DNA of 64,000 nucleotides from Lineolata rhizophorae (GCA_010093515.1 MU001674.1:296246-360245), one strand, 5' to 3'. Numbered from the stretch's first letter, positions 26,617-38,487 are shown. Numbers and translations are program-made. The notes: generated from the letters alone by a model not told the origin.

Positions 26617-27252
26617 TCACGCAAAGCAAGGCGCCGGGACAGTAAAATTATGCTGCGCTCCATCCATGACGCAGTGCGGCACCAAATCTATCTCCGCGCA
26701 CCCACTCGGCGTCTCCGCCTCAGCATCCCGATAGAACAGCGTGACCCTCGGCCCGTACAGAATGTCCGCATCGCAAGCGTAAAACCGTCCACCCCCGTAC
26801 CTCAGCACGGGATCCTGGTCCGGGAACTGCGGCAGATAGACGCCCTTGGTCGGCGCGCCGCAATTGACCTGGACGCCGCGGCCGTGGTCCTCGTTTTCCT
26901 CGTCGGGCACGATGAAGGACCACGGCCACGGCGGCGAGCCGCCGTCCGACAGCACGGCGCCCGCGTTGTACCGGATCTCTTCAGCCGTGCCGTTCTCGTA
27001 GAAGATGCGGCCGGGCGAGTTCGTTGGGTCCTCCAGGATGACCCACGAGTAGCACGGCATGATGTGAGAGCCGCTGAGGACCCAGCCTTCGATGCTGGGG
27101 TTGAGGTCGGTGCCCGTCACGTGCGCCGTGAGCTTGAAGTTGGGCGCGTGGGATAGCGAGGGCCCGTCTCGAGGGAAGACGGGGGATGATGGGAAGGACA
27201 GCACCAGGGTAGCCGAGCCGAGGAGTGCCAATGGGAGAGCAAAGGAGAACAT
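26617..27252 (-). CDS. small secreted cysteine-containing protein, unknown function
   Basis: A single exon of 211 residues. The first 20 or so residues are a clear signal peptide (MFSFALPLALLGSATLVLSF). The mature part opens with FKLTAHVTGTDLNPSIEGWVL, an opening I associate with a group of secreted ascomycete proteins without known function. It has six cysteines after the signal peptide, an even number that would allow three disulfides, and NxT sites for glycosylation. Aromatic and glycine-rich loops suggest a beta-sandwich. No catalytic motif is visible. It could be a cell-wall-associated or host/environment-interacting protein. An ATG 21 codons upstream in frame would bury the signal peptide, so I chose the Met at 27252. 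Confidence 0.82.
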   Translation of the reverse strand: MFSFALPLALLGSATLVLSFPSSPVFPRDGPSLSHAPNFKLTAHVTGTDLNPSIEGWVLSGSHIMPCYSWVILEDPTNSPGRIFYENGTAEEIRYNAGAVLSDGGSPPWPWSFIVPDEENEDHGRGVQVNCGAPTKGVYLPQFPDQDPVLRYGGGRFYACDADILYGPRVTLFYRDAEAETPSGCAEIDLVPHCVMDGAQHNFTVPAPCFA

Positions 27253-28010
27253 CTTGAACAGAGTTTCAATGTCAATTGGAAAGGTATTGTTTGCGAAAGA
27301 GTCCTGGTAAGTCAATGGTTGAATGAATGTGGAGTTTTTCTAAGTGGCTATCGTGCCCCCTTTTATTCTTTTGAGAAGTTTGGAAGAGCTATTACCCTTT
27401 CGAGTTTTACGAAGTCGGTTGCATCACGAGGGGCAAATATGCATATTGAAGTCAGCATCACGAGAGTCGGTGCGGTCTCCGATATTGGTTCTGTGGCTTA
27501 CTGCAAGTGGCAAACTAGGTGGATCGCATCAATCGCGTTTAGCAATGTTCAACTATGGAACTTTGGAACACCGTCCCAATAAATGCAAGTGGCCGTCAGC
27601 CTTCCTGGGTGGGCGCAGGCGAGGGATAAATTGACCCTTTAGCTGTTGTCGGAGGCTGTGTGACTAAAAAAAGACCTAGGGCTTGGGATCATCGCCCTAC
27701 TACGTACTCCATATACCAGCCCCTCGTATCCCCGGCACGCTCGGCAAATATTAATTGTGGCAGTGGCCTTGTTGAACCACGGTACGCATCTGATGCTAGC
27801 AAAATCGATGCGACGAACTAACTTCATCTTTTACCCAATCAGGTACTAGAAAACTTCACTTGTTAAAGGTGAACGAAAAGGGCAGGATGCTAGGTACAGT
27901 CGCACCGAACGTCCCGGCCGTTACAACCACGCAATTCAACCCACGCAACACTAAGAATAGAAAAGTTCAACGTTTCGACATTTCTCAATCACTCGACCGC
28001 CATTAGAACT
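27253..28010. other. intergenic, secreted-protein promoter and transporter 3' flank
   Basis: About 0.76 kb of mixed composition. Short frames on the plus strand (27319-27634) show no homology I can recognise. Nothing else is supported. Confidence 0.5.
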
Positions 28011-30154
28011 TTATGAACTGTGGTTCCCGCTACCCTCCTTCAAATCGGCCACATGGGCACCCTTCTCGTCCACCCCGGTCTCAACACCAATGTGTTGCAC
28101 CAGATCGTCCAAGCCGAGCTCCCTGTTGATCTCGCGCATGCGCTCGGCGTCCGCCTCGGCGGTGCCGGGGCTGCCGAAGATGAGGTCCATCTCCTCGAGC
28201 GTGAGGCTCTTGGTCTCGGGCACGACGAGCCAGACAAAGACGGCGCCGCCGAGCGTCAGCAGGCCGAAGAAGATGTACGTGCCGTAGCGCAGGTTGGTCA
28301 GCATGTCGGGCGTCACCTGGCCGACGATGAAGTTGTTCATCCAGTTGCTCGAGGCGCCGAGCGCGATGCCGTACGGGCGGTTCGAGAGCGGCCACACTTC
28401 GGCGATGACGATCCACGCGCAAGGGCCCCAGCTGTAACCGAAGTGGATGACAAAGAGCCAGATCATGACGACGGCGGCCCAGCCCGCGGCTTGGTGGGTC
28501 GGCCACTGGTCCTCGTTCATGGCGGCGAGGACAGCCTGTGTTGATGTCAGTATCCTTTGATTTACCACACGCGGGAACAACTAAATGCGTACCACAATGA
28601 GATGAGACGCGGCCATGCCAATGGCACCGACGATCAGAACGGGTTTGCGACCAAGCTTGTCGACGTACATGACCGCAGGAATTGTGGCCTAGCAGTTCTG
28701 TTAGTAATGACGCGGTATCCAACTGGTCTTTTTTTCAGACTCACAATGAACATGACAATGCCCACGACACCAGTAGCCAAAAGCGAAATTGTGTTGTCAT
28801 CCTGACCAAGCTTCTCGAAAATTTGAGGGGCATAGTACAAGATGGCGTTGATGCCGGTCCACTGCTGGAAGAACATAGTCACCGTCGCTACGATGACACG
28901 GCGGAACATTGACATCGAACGGAACAGAGATCCGATTGCGACAAACTGCCTATAAGTCGATTTGTAAGCCTTCCATTTGCTTTCCGAATTTCGTTTTCCC
29001 AGGACTCGGGCTGCTTACAGCTTGATCGTGTTCCAAGCTGTCTGCTCGGACAGGTGCGGGAAGTTCTCTGCTAGGGTACGCTTGTCGAAGAGGGCCTGCG
29101 CCCGGATTTCGGCGTATTCAAGCTCGATCAGAGGGTGATCTTGGGCGAGTGATCGCAGGCCAGCAAGAACCTTGCGGGCCTCGGCGTCGCGACCGTGGTG
29201 GACGAGCCAACGAGGAGAGAAGGGCATGAAGATCATGCCGGAGCCTAGAAGCACCGCAGGAACGAGCTGGAGACAGAGAGGAAGCAGCCACGCCGCATTG
29301 TGCTGGCCGTCGCCAGTACCGCCAATGTAGTTCTAAAGACACGGATCAGTATTTCGATGCTGCATTACAATCGACCGGATTTGACCGAATGTACCGTTCC
29401 ATAATCGATCCAGAAGCTGATCATGATACCGAGGGTAATCGAGAGCTGCTGCAAGCCGACCAGCGCACCACGAACTTCGGGAGGAGCAATCTCGGCGTTG
29501 TACATGGGGACGATCATGGACAAGGAACCGACACCCATACCTAGATCACTAGTGTCAACGCCGGTGTTTGCTGCTCATTTTAAGATTGAATGCGACGAAC
29601 CGGTGACGAAACGTCCAGCTAGGATCTCCGAGTGGCCATCCCCGACGACAGCAGTGGCCTGGATAATGACACCAACGACGAAGATGGCCACGTTGACCAG
29701 AATGGCGTATTTTCTGCTGATGATTTCGGACAAGAAGCCGCTGTACATAGTTCCGAACCAGGCACCGAGTTCGAGAATGGCCGTCAACCAACCCATCCGG
29801 GTCGAATTGTCATCTCCGACCCAATTAGGCATGTCTAGTAGAAGAAAAGAACTTGAGTTAGCAGCTCTTTCTCAGCGCCAGTCTGGCCGCAAGCTCTTTC
29901 TCTCTTCCAAAGGAACCCTGGTTGAGCGGAACAAAAGATTCAAACTTACTCCGCTCAAAGGCGGGCATGGTGAGGACACCACTGAACACGCCCTGATTGT
30001 AGCCATAGAGCAGACCACCCAAGCACGCGAAGCATGCGATACCAAAGACCTTGAGATTGTTGAGGAGGGCGAGCGGACCCGACTTGCCGGCGAGTTCCTT
30101 ACGCCTGGCAAAGGCAGCCGCCTCGAACGAGGCAGTCCCTCCAACAGGTGCCAT
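28011..30154 (-). CDS. MFS sugar transporter
   Basis: Seven exons, complement of 28011-28535, 28593-28688, 28745-28949, 29019-29332, 29395-29540, 29601-29834 and 29950-30154, give 574 residues; every junction keeps frame. The first membrane segment carries GGLLYGYNQGVFSGVLTMPAF. Loop 2-3 has the GFLSEIISRKYAI form of the MFS A motif. GRFVTGMGVGS spans a junction, and FSPRWLVHHGR is the central PESPRWL equivalent. FFQQWTGINAILYYAPQIF is the helix-7 substrate motif, and VPETKSLTLEEMD is the PETKG-like end of the sugar-porter family. About 12 membrane helices are expected, with cytosolic ends. The substrate is probably a hexose or related polyol; I cannot say which. Seven CAG triplets lie directly 5' of the ATG in the leader. 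Confidence 0.93.
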
Positions 30155-30156
30155 GG

Positions 30157-30180
30157 TTGCTGCTGCTGCTGCTGCTGCTG
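30157..30180. repeat. CAG/CTG triplet repeat in transporter leader
   Basis: About seven GCT/CTG units on the plus strand, CAG in the transcript, ending a few bases before the transporter start codon at 30154. Confidence 0.9.
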
Positions 30181-33100
30181 GAGTGCGACCGAGTTCGCTT
30201 GCAGGGGGTCGTCGCGCCGAGGAAGTCGAGATCAGAGCAGGACGGCCGGGCAGCGAAACAGGACAGGCTGGTCCCGGGGGGAGTTGTTATAAGACAACAG
30301 AGAAAAAAAAAGCCCTAAAGCGGCTCCCTTGACAGTTTATTAGACCCATGCCCTGCAGCCTTTTTCCCATTTATATTCATATGGAACTCCTCCCCTGCGG
30401 GACGGGCTCCTGCGGACCCCACAGGCTCGGCAGAAGGGCATCGTCCATGGGGTCGGTGGAGTGCTCGTCTGGCAGAGAGAGAGAGCTAGAGCAGCTTCTC
30501 ACCACATCCGAGCTTGGACGGAACAGAAACTCAAGGGTGGATCTGAACCGACAGGCCAGTCAGGCGTCGCGCGGGTAAAGTGCTTCACGGCTAAATTGCA
30601 GAAGCCGGTGCCCCGGCACGTTGTTGTTTCCAAACCGGCACGGTGCGGTGGGGGTTCCGCCCAGTCTGGTTGTTTGATCGATGGCGGCGAGCCAATGGGC
30701 GCGGCCGGCGGGCGGCGGGACCGTTGCGCCCGCATTCGGGGATCCGGGGCTGCCCCGCCCCCCCGGCAAATTAAGAATCCGGGGGTTGGTCCCACGGCTC
30801 CAAGGGGCGGCCAGCTGCCTCATCCGCAGCTTGATGGGGTAGATTCTGCAGCGTGCCGGCAGAGGACGGCAGGGCCAAGAGGCACCAGCAACAAAAAGAA
30901 CGTGGCGTCTCGTCTTCTGGAATTTCGCACGCGTATTTGGGCAAGGCTAGTACTCCGTACCTACTTAGTAGTCTCGGAACGCGGGAGCGCGATCTCTCGG
31001 CATTTAGGGTGGCGCCTCTGCCCGCGCGGGCTGCACGTCAGGCGAGCCGCGCCAAAATTTCTCCGGGCCATGGCGGCGCGTTGCGAGTTTATCCAGCAAT
31101 TGCCGACCGGGAGCTAAGAGACGAGACGAGACGGCATCCCGAACGCCGGATAGGTGGATGTTAGGGCCAAAGTCGAGAGGGCCCATGAACAAGTGTTTCC
31201 CGGTACGGCCTGGTGCTCATGCGATGGCGGCATGGTGCCATGGACCACGGTGCCCGCGATGCTGTGGGTTGGTTAGCCCATGAGAACCTGCACACGTTAA
31301 CTGCGCCAATTCCAGATGGGGAGGGGGAGGAGCCGGCCTTAACGGCACGGCGGCGCCTGTATGTATGTACGTAGTTAGTGCTGTACCTGCGACCCAAGAT
31401 GGCCACCCCAGGCCCCGGCCAACGACGATCATTCGAGGTCCACGTGGAGGCGACAGAAATGGCATCCCCGGGAGGGCGAGGGTGGGCGAAGGCGGTGGTC
31501 GGCTTCTGGAACCAAGGGTCTAGGTTGCTTGATCCGGTTTGCGGGGCCGGGCAAACCGTGGAACTTGCTTTAGTCAATTCCGCGGCCTCGGGCTGGACCA
31601 ACAACCGGCACACGTAAAACGATGGAAGATGTACCTCCTCGAGTACCTCTAGTCGTTGCCTCCACCCTAGTATGATGAGCCAAGTTACTACTCATCTTGC
31701 TAACTCTCATGCAGCCCTCTTTCTATCTTTAATCAAAATCTCGGACGTGATTTTGGAGTGACTGGGATCTTGCAACGACTGCAATATTGTGTTGGGCACG
31801 TGTATACCCCGACTTCACTTCGCATAGACTTTCGGACCCCAAGTCTGCCTTATATGATGATCGAGTCTGAGTGCACTACCAGATTGCCAGAAAGTCGCCT
31901 ATCATCAAGGCCTGATCTCTTCCGGATGCCCTATAGGCCGGCGTATTAACCATCTAATGTTCTTTAGTTCCCGGCCAAGCCTTTTCTCGGCAGCGGGTTG
32001 GCCATTGCTTGTCTGAACTCAAGAGCAAGGAAACAAAAATTCGCCGGTTACGTTACTCAAAATTAGCCCCATGGGCCTTTTAGTATACCTTCTTGCCGAT
32101 GAGTATGCAGAAATTCTAAGCCTTGCCATAGTTTCTTCAAGGTCGTTTTGGGTGAATCTATTACACATTGTACCAAACACTAAATAGAATATTGCCTTTT
32201 CGCTTGTCCCTGTAAATCTGCGTGCAATATGTGCTGATCCTTACCAGTACGCACAGGCTCCGGGGTCCAGCAAGCTGCAATGGTACCTGTTCATATTTAT
32301 CATTGTTGGGGGTCAATAGCAAAACACGTTTCCATATGACTTGGAATGTGAGAGAAGGTCTACGGTTTGGGGTATTTCATCCAATACTTAGCCCTACGCG
32401 ATTCCACATGCGCACTATAATCAGTTCAAAACTGTTATGCAGAGAGTGCGAGCACAAGCCCATTTGCTAAGCCGTTTTGTAGTTTGGAGTCATGATAGAA
32501 TTTCTCTAGCACGAAGCGCTCATCACTCACATCTACTTAATGAGACCTCGATATTCATTTCCACTCACATCAAGAACAGCGTCCTAGAGGCTACTCATCA
32601 GTTCTCAGAGTGTCTCTGCAACCTCGATAATGAATCGGAATCTGCACATCAATATCATAGTCCGGACACACAGTTGTGTCAACCACAAGACGGCTCTTTC
32701 AACCTCTCACGATGCGCGCGTTCGAACCTCCTCTAGGCCAGCATGCATGCCAAGAATCTACTGTGCCTCGGGGAAAGCAGACAAGATAGCAACCCGCAAC
32801 GCGACCAACCCCCGCACACGAGCCTGGGGCCAGATCAGTCGCAGAGAGTCCGCAACACTATACGTAGTAAGGCTGACCGGTTAAAAGCGATAAGCTAGAA
32901 TTAAATCTCCTAACTACGGCAGCACATTCCAGCATGCGCAAGCCTTGTTGAACTTCAAAGAGCAAGACGCATGAGAATCGATACCTGGGGCTGAGTATTC
33001 ACATCTGTATTTTAGCGAGGAGCGTAAAACAGAATATTAACTTAAAACATTGTATCGAGTAATAGCCGTGCATCCATCTTCTCAAAAGAAGCTAAAACAA

Positions 33101-33543
33101 GTGAAAGCCTAAAGCACAATTTTGCTAATTGGTATCTCATGAAACCACCAGCAGGTGCGCAGCTACACTCGGACTCCTCCATTTCCTTCTAATAGGATCC
33201 CCAAAGTGGTCTCAAAACAGCGAACATAGAAACATTCTAGCAGAAAAAGTTTGGTTTCCTCTACGGACAATAAGAGCAAAAGAGATGGGGGCTTCGCTCA
33301 ATATGCCAGACTCTAGTAAGCCGGATAGAAGTGGAGCAATTGTCCCACAGTAGCCTTGACGGATCAAGACTACGTCTATCCAAGCTAGAGCACGTCCAAT
33401 GAAGACCCCATTGAACCGAGGGAATATTCCGTCGTCCAATCCTGACCTTGCCAAACGGTCCAACCGACGCCAGTCATCCACCATGATAAAAAGGGAAAGA
33501 AAAGAAGCCAAAAAAGCATGCTCCGGCTACGCCGAAACTGCTA

Positions 33544-33770
33544 CAAGTCCAAAACCGCTCCAAACCATCCAGGCCGGTCCGGTTCAAGACAGTCCAAACT
33601 TAGTCAGAGCCAGTCCGAGTCTAGTCCAAGCCAGTCCAATCCAGTTCAAGGATAGCTCGAGCCAGTCCAAAAAGAGACAACCTAAAAGTAGTCCAAAACC
33701 CAGTCCAGTACGGCCCTAAGACAGTCCAAACCTAGTCCAAAGCCCAACTCTCGTCCAACTCTCCAAGCCG
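33544..33770. repeat. degenerate AGTCCAA array downstream of NAK1-type gene
   Basis: Eight exact AGTCCAA heptamers plus several one-mismatch forms (AGTCCGA, AGTCCAG, GGTCCGG, CGTCCAA) occur in about 230 bp with irregular spacing of roughly 10-40 bp. On the minus strand, the sense of the kinase gene that stops at 33994, the word reads TTGGACT. If the 3' UTR extends this far it would hold many UUGGACU elements. Confidence 0.8.
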
Positions 33771-33993
33771 CATCGACTTCTTTACGCCCTTCAAATCTTG
33801 AAGCATCCGCACAAAACCTCTCCAAAACGTCCACGCCCACGTCCGTACAAGTCGTCATGGACAAGACCTTGTTTTCTGCCGGCGCCGTAAAATCTCGGAA
33901 ACTCCAAAAAGGTACAAGCAAACATACACGAACACACACACATAAAAAAAAAAAAGAAAAAACAAGACAAGAGACAAGAGAAGAAAAATTCAC

Positions 33994-36900
33994 TCACTCC
34001 TCCTCAACACCGTTCCCCACCACACCGCCGCCGATGGCATTAGCACCCGTACCCGCACCCGCACTCCCAATCGTCCCATTCGAAGCCTTCCTACCCCCAC
34101 CCATCTTGCCGCCCATCAAGACCTGCTTCAAACTCCTCAGCCCATTCCCAACCTCCTTCATCGTGCGTTGCACCTCCGCGGCCACGAACTCGCGATCCGC
34201 GCCCGGCCTCAGCGCGGCCGGGTTCGGCGGCGTCGGCTCCGGGAACATGTCCGGGAAGACGCCCGCCGCCGCAGCCGGCGACGTGCCGTTCGCGGATCCA
34301 AGCGTCGTCGCCGACCCCGCCGTCCCAGGGTCGCCGCCCAACGCCAGTGGCGGCGCGAAGCCGAGCGACAGCCGCTCGATCTCGAGCATGAGCTCCTCGT
34401 CGGCGGCCGCGCGCGAGAAGCTGGACTCGGCGTCGAGGTCGGTGCCGGCCGAGTCGGCGCTCACGTGGCCGGCCGTGGCGGACGAGTCGGCGGCATGGTG
34501 CGACGAGGCGAGGCGGTGGCCGGCGTGCGGCGCTAGGCGGTTCGGGTCGTAATTGGCGGCGTTGAGGACTGAGGCGCCCGAGCCGGGCCCGCCGTAGTCG
34601 TCGTCTTCGGAGACGGGCGCCGGAGTGGGCACGCCCGAGTAGAGGGCGCCGTAGTCGGACCACACGGTGCCGGCGGACTCCGGATCGCGGTTGACAGCCG
34701 TCGTCGAACTCGAAAAGCTGGTGGAATGCGAGTGCAGCGCTGCTAGGGCTTCGGCTTCCTCGGCCGTCATGGTAACGGAGTGCTGGTGCTCTGTGTACTC
34801 GGAAGGAGGGTAGCCCGCAGCAGTTTCCGGAGGCGGGTGGGATAGGATATGATGATGGATATTGTGAGTGGGCTCAGATTGGGAAGGACGGTGATAGGAA
34901 GCACGATCTTGCCGGTTAATTTCCATCATGTGGGCTTGCTCCTCGAGATCAAACGGATTGCGAGCGGTGTCGCTAACGTCCGTTACGGCGGCCGAATGGG
35001 CCGTAGAGCCAGCAGTGGAAGGCCGCCGGGTGGGTTCCAGAGCGAGATCCAAGTCGATCATCGATTCGCGATTGGGCGACTGGGGAGCAGACATGGTTTG
35101 GAACCAATCACCAAAGGCGCCAAAGGGCTCCGTGTTCGAGTGCTTCAGGCCGGGGCGGAAGTCGTCATTGAACGAAGGGCCCTTGTCCGAAGTGCTGCTC
35201 GTCTTGACGTCGGGTTCCATAACCGGGAACTTCCAATCCTGGGTCCGACGATTCGGATTCTCATCTGGAGGTGCAGTAAACAAGGGAGGTTCAATCTCTT
35301 TCGTAACACGGCGCATCGTCCTGCTCGTGCCATAACCAAAGCCATCAACAATGGCGTTCGGGGCCATCATCGGGAACTTCCAGTCGCGAGTCCGACGGTT
35401 CGCATTGTCATCGTACGTGGGAAACTTCCAGTCCCTCGTCGCACGCCGGCGGTTATGTTCATCGTCCTCATAAGAAGACCTGAACTTGCTGAAGCGGTTG
35501 GCCCTAATGGTAGGAACATCCGCAAGGTCCACACTGTTGACAGTGTAGGACGCCGTATCAGCCAAGTCAAGATCGATAAGCGTTTCCCGGTTCGTTGAAT
35601 TGTCGTTCAAATTGCGAAATGGGAGATCAGAGACATGTCGGTCATTCTGTTGGTCATATGGCACTGCGCTAGGATTGAACAGCCGGTGGAGTTTGTCTCC
35701 GCCGCGGTCTGCGCGATTCCTCTCCATGGCCTTGCGCCAAGGCGGCATTCTCGCGCTAGGCCCAGGGGGCATCCTTATGCCGCTTGAATCACCTGGGAGA
35801 GGCGTTCCGGCCGGGATTTGCCCAGAGAGCCGCTTTTCAAGCTCTACAGTCAGACTGAAATTCCAATCGTCATCCGGGTCCGCAGGATCTCCAGAAAGCT
35901 CATCGAAGCCGTCAGCTCCAGTGGGATTGAAAAGAGACTGACGCTGGCCGCCTTGCTGCTCCCACATTAGGTACCTCTGAACCATTTCAACCAAGGAAGT
36001 TGTGGGGTAGCGCTTGGAGGTGTTGGCAATGTACTGATGCTTCAAGATGCTGTCCGCAGAGGGCCGATCTTGAGGCTTCTCTTGCAAACAGAACGACACT
36101 AGGTCACGAAGGCCCTCCGAAAATCGGTCGCCTTCCAGCTTCGGCAGTGCCTTCATCAAGGCCGATACGAGGTCAAAATGCCTCGTCCTAGCATTGGGCG
36201 GCTGACCCGTGGCCATTTCAATTAGCGTGCATCCAAAGGCCCAGCAATCGACTTCGTTGCCATAGCTCAAGTGGTGATTAGGATCGCCTCCGAAATCAGG
36301 GTTGCTGTTGAGAAGTTCCGGTGGCATCCAGTTTGGAGTACCGATGAATGTCGAACGCTTCGAAAGTTCGCTCTCCATGATGCCCGAAATGCCGAAGTCG
36401 CAAAGCTGGACACGGCCATCTGCCGTGATCAAAACGTTACCGGCCTTGACATCGCGATGGACAATACCAGCATCATGCACGGACTTCAGAGCAACCGCCA
36501 GCTCTCTAGCGATAGGAATGATGTACTGCTCCTCCAGGCCGGTCGGCGACGCTTTCATGAGAGTGTGCACGCTACCGCCCGGACAGTATTCCGACACGAT
36601 CCACATCTGAGACTGGAGCGGGAAGGCGTCGTAGAGGATGTTGACGTTCTGGGCGCGTGAATCCTTGAGCTGCTTGAGAATGCGAATCTCGTTGACGTAT
36701 TCCTTGATGGCGTTGTCGCGGTTCCTGATATCCTCACCATAGTCGCTGCTATCAATCTCGATAATCTTGACGGCGACCATCTTAGCGTGCTCGATGCTGC
36801 GGCTCATGAAGACGCGACCGTAGGAGCCCTTGCCGATGAGCTCAACCAATTCGTACGGCGGGACCCTCTCGCCCCCACGCACGCACATCTGGCGGACATG

Positions 36901-37224
36901 TTCCTGCGTCTTCCTCGCTTCCTCGCGCTGTTGTGCTTTGGTGCCCGTCGACGCGCTGGACGGGTTGAGAAAAGCGTTCGCAGCCATCATCATGGTGTAA
37001 GTTTCCGGGAAGTACGTCTTCAACTGCTCGATGAACTCAGGACTAGGGGTCGTGTCCCCGGAAGTCGAACTCCCCTGCGTCGACAGAGGGGCTGGAGGCA
37101 GACGCCTCGTGGGCGGCTCTGGAAAATCGGTAGGTAAGCTAGCTTTGCTCTGGAAGCAGGGTGAGAGATTTGGGGTCTAGCAACCGGGAGGCAGGTTCTG
37201 ACCGTTTGTCCTATGCTGATCCAT
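33994..37224 (-). CDS. germinal-centre (Ste20-like) kinase of NAK1/POD-6 type
   Basis: Two exons, complement of 33994-37118 and 37185-37224, give 1054 residues. The kinase domain is at about 95-360: IGKGSYGRVF, VAVKIIEIDSSDYGEDI, HRDVKAGN, DFGISG, STFIGTPNWMPPELL. The Ste20-class activation loop and STK24/25-like features place it among GCKs. The long tail is low-complexity, with three DWKFP motifs (576-580, 592-596, 641-645) in N-R-R-x-x-x-DWKFP contexts and two IDLDLA motifs. I link this to NAK1/Kic1/POD-6 kinases, which act upstream of the NDR kinase COT1/Orb6 in polarity; the subfamily assignment is moderate. The first exon gives MDQHRTNGQNLPP, joined to EPPTRRLPPAP. Its donor GTTGCT is weak; GGTCAGA, 18 nt upstream, would also keep frame. 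The large exon has no ATG before its MMM at about residue 55, so an upstream exon is needed. Confidence 0.85.
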
Positions 37225-38487
37225 GAGGACGAGTTAACTTCTGTGATGTCTGGCAGATATGACGAGAAGGAAGAAATTGATAGAGGTGGCGGCGTATAAG
37301 CATGCAGAGGGACGGTGTTGATATGGAGAGAGTTCACGCTAGCGCTCTGCAGAGGGTCCATACCTGAATCTGCTAAGTCGTGGGCATTGGGTCCAAAGTG
37401 AGTGGAGGCCGAGACTGCTCGGCGTCAGGCAACAGTAGGCAGCGGCAGGCAGCTGCAGGTCAAGATCGTGCGCGCAAGTGTTCAGACACGGCACCAGGGG
37501 AGAGAAGTGAACGCGGGCTTGATGTTGATAGCACGGCTCGGCATGTGAAAGGAGCAGGCTACCGCCGCCGCTTCTAGATGTTTCACCGAACGACCTAGAG
37601 CAAGCGCTGCGCTGCTGGCAGAAGCATCTGGGCAGAAAGAGTGAATTGGAAGCGAACGTGGAGGCTCGCGGCGAGCGAGGCGTGGGCTGCCACGGCTCGA
37701 AAAGGAGCAGTCAAGCTTTCGAGATCGGCATGGGGCACCACGTCTGGGGTGTGCCATGCGAAAGGCCCCGCCAAGACTCCCCGATCCCTGCATGGGGCCT
37801 GCCGCCAGCTCAACGGCCGGCCAACGGCAGCCACCAGCAGCCATCAGCAGCACGCCAGCAACTCGCGGGCGCCTCGGGGGCTCTGGCTGGCAACGTGTGC
37901 CCGCTCGCATTTCTCGTGGATAAATGCCCCAGACACCGTCGTATCATTTCCGCAACAACAATTGCAATAATAACGACATGGGGTTTACCGATCCTTAGAT
38001 CCCGATTCGGCAGAGTCTTTGGCACCACGTACATGCCCCCAGTCCACATATTAAAAAGCCCCCTGCAGGGTTCATACTTCCGGAGGATTAAAAAGAAAAA
38101 ATAATAATAACAACGGCAGAGCCGTCGATCGTCCGTCCCCGCCCCCCGCGATCATTATCGCGCGCCCGTGCCCGCGTGCCCCGCCGCATCTGTCGCCAGT
38201 CTGCGGCCAGACTCTTGGCAATCGAGGTGGCGGTGATGCAGCCATTGCACCCCCGACGTCATACTCACGAGCCACACATTGCTAGCCCAACCTTGCCGCC
38301 CGCGATGATTTTCGGCCAGGTTTTGTGGACCGGAGAGCCCGCCCCTTCGATCTCCATCCTCAACTTTCCGACACTCAAATCACCGACGATTTAAGAATCC
38401 CAATTCCGCTGGCCTAACCACTACGATTTCCCTCCACTGTTGGACACGCAAAAGTACCTCGCATATCTGCATTTTGAAACCGCTCTC
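37225..38487. other. divergent promoter region, NAK1-type kinase and glycine-rich gene
   Basis: On the kinase side an upstream ATG at 37361 opens a frame overlapping the true start, but it sits within a CAG|GTATGG donor-like site. A leader intron from 37363 to about 37250 (acceptor CTGCCAG) would remove it. This is inferred. On the other side, TATTAAAAAG near 38047 is TATA-like, about 440 bp before the plus-strand start. GC-rich sequence fills the centre. Confidence 0.5.

Larger units (their letters stand above)
30155..33993. other. 3.8-kb intergenic region
   Basis: Three parts. Up to about 31.6 kb it is GC-rich, with a GA run near 30475-30487, one TACTCCGTA word at 30951-30959 and long but featureless frames. 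From 31.6 to 33.5 kb it is AT-richer, with no frame above about 100 codons. From 33.54 to 33.77 kb lies the AGTCCAA array listed separately. No gene is supported; a decayed repeat in the AT-richer part cannot be judged by eye. Confidence 0.5.

Noticed and set aside
30461-31117. 218-codon plus-strand frame in the 3.8-kb intergenic region
   Set aside because: No domain, signal peptide or splice context; overlapping frames on the opposite strand are equally long per base.
32725-32740. GTTCGAAC resembling a tRNA T-loop
   Set aside because: Flanking bases do not pair into a five-bp T stem on either strand.
36880-37023. start of the NAK1-type kinase at 37023
   Set aside because: The codon there is TTG, not ATG; the reading continues upstream in frame to a splice acceptor at 37119, so an upstream exon was chosen.
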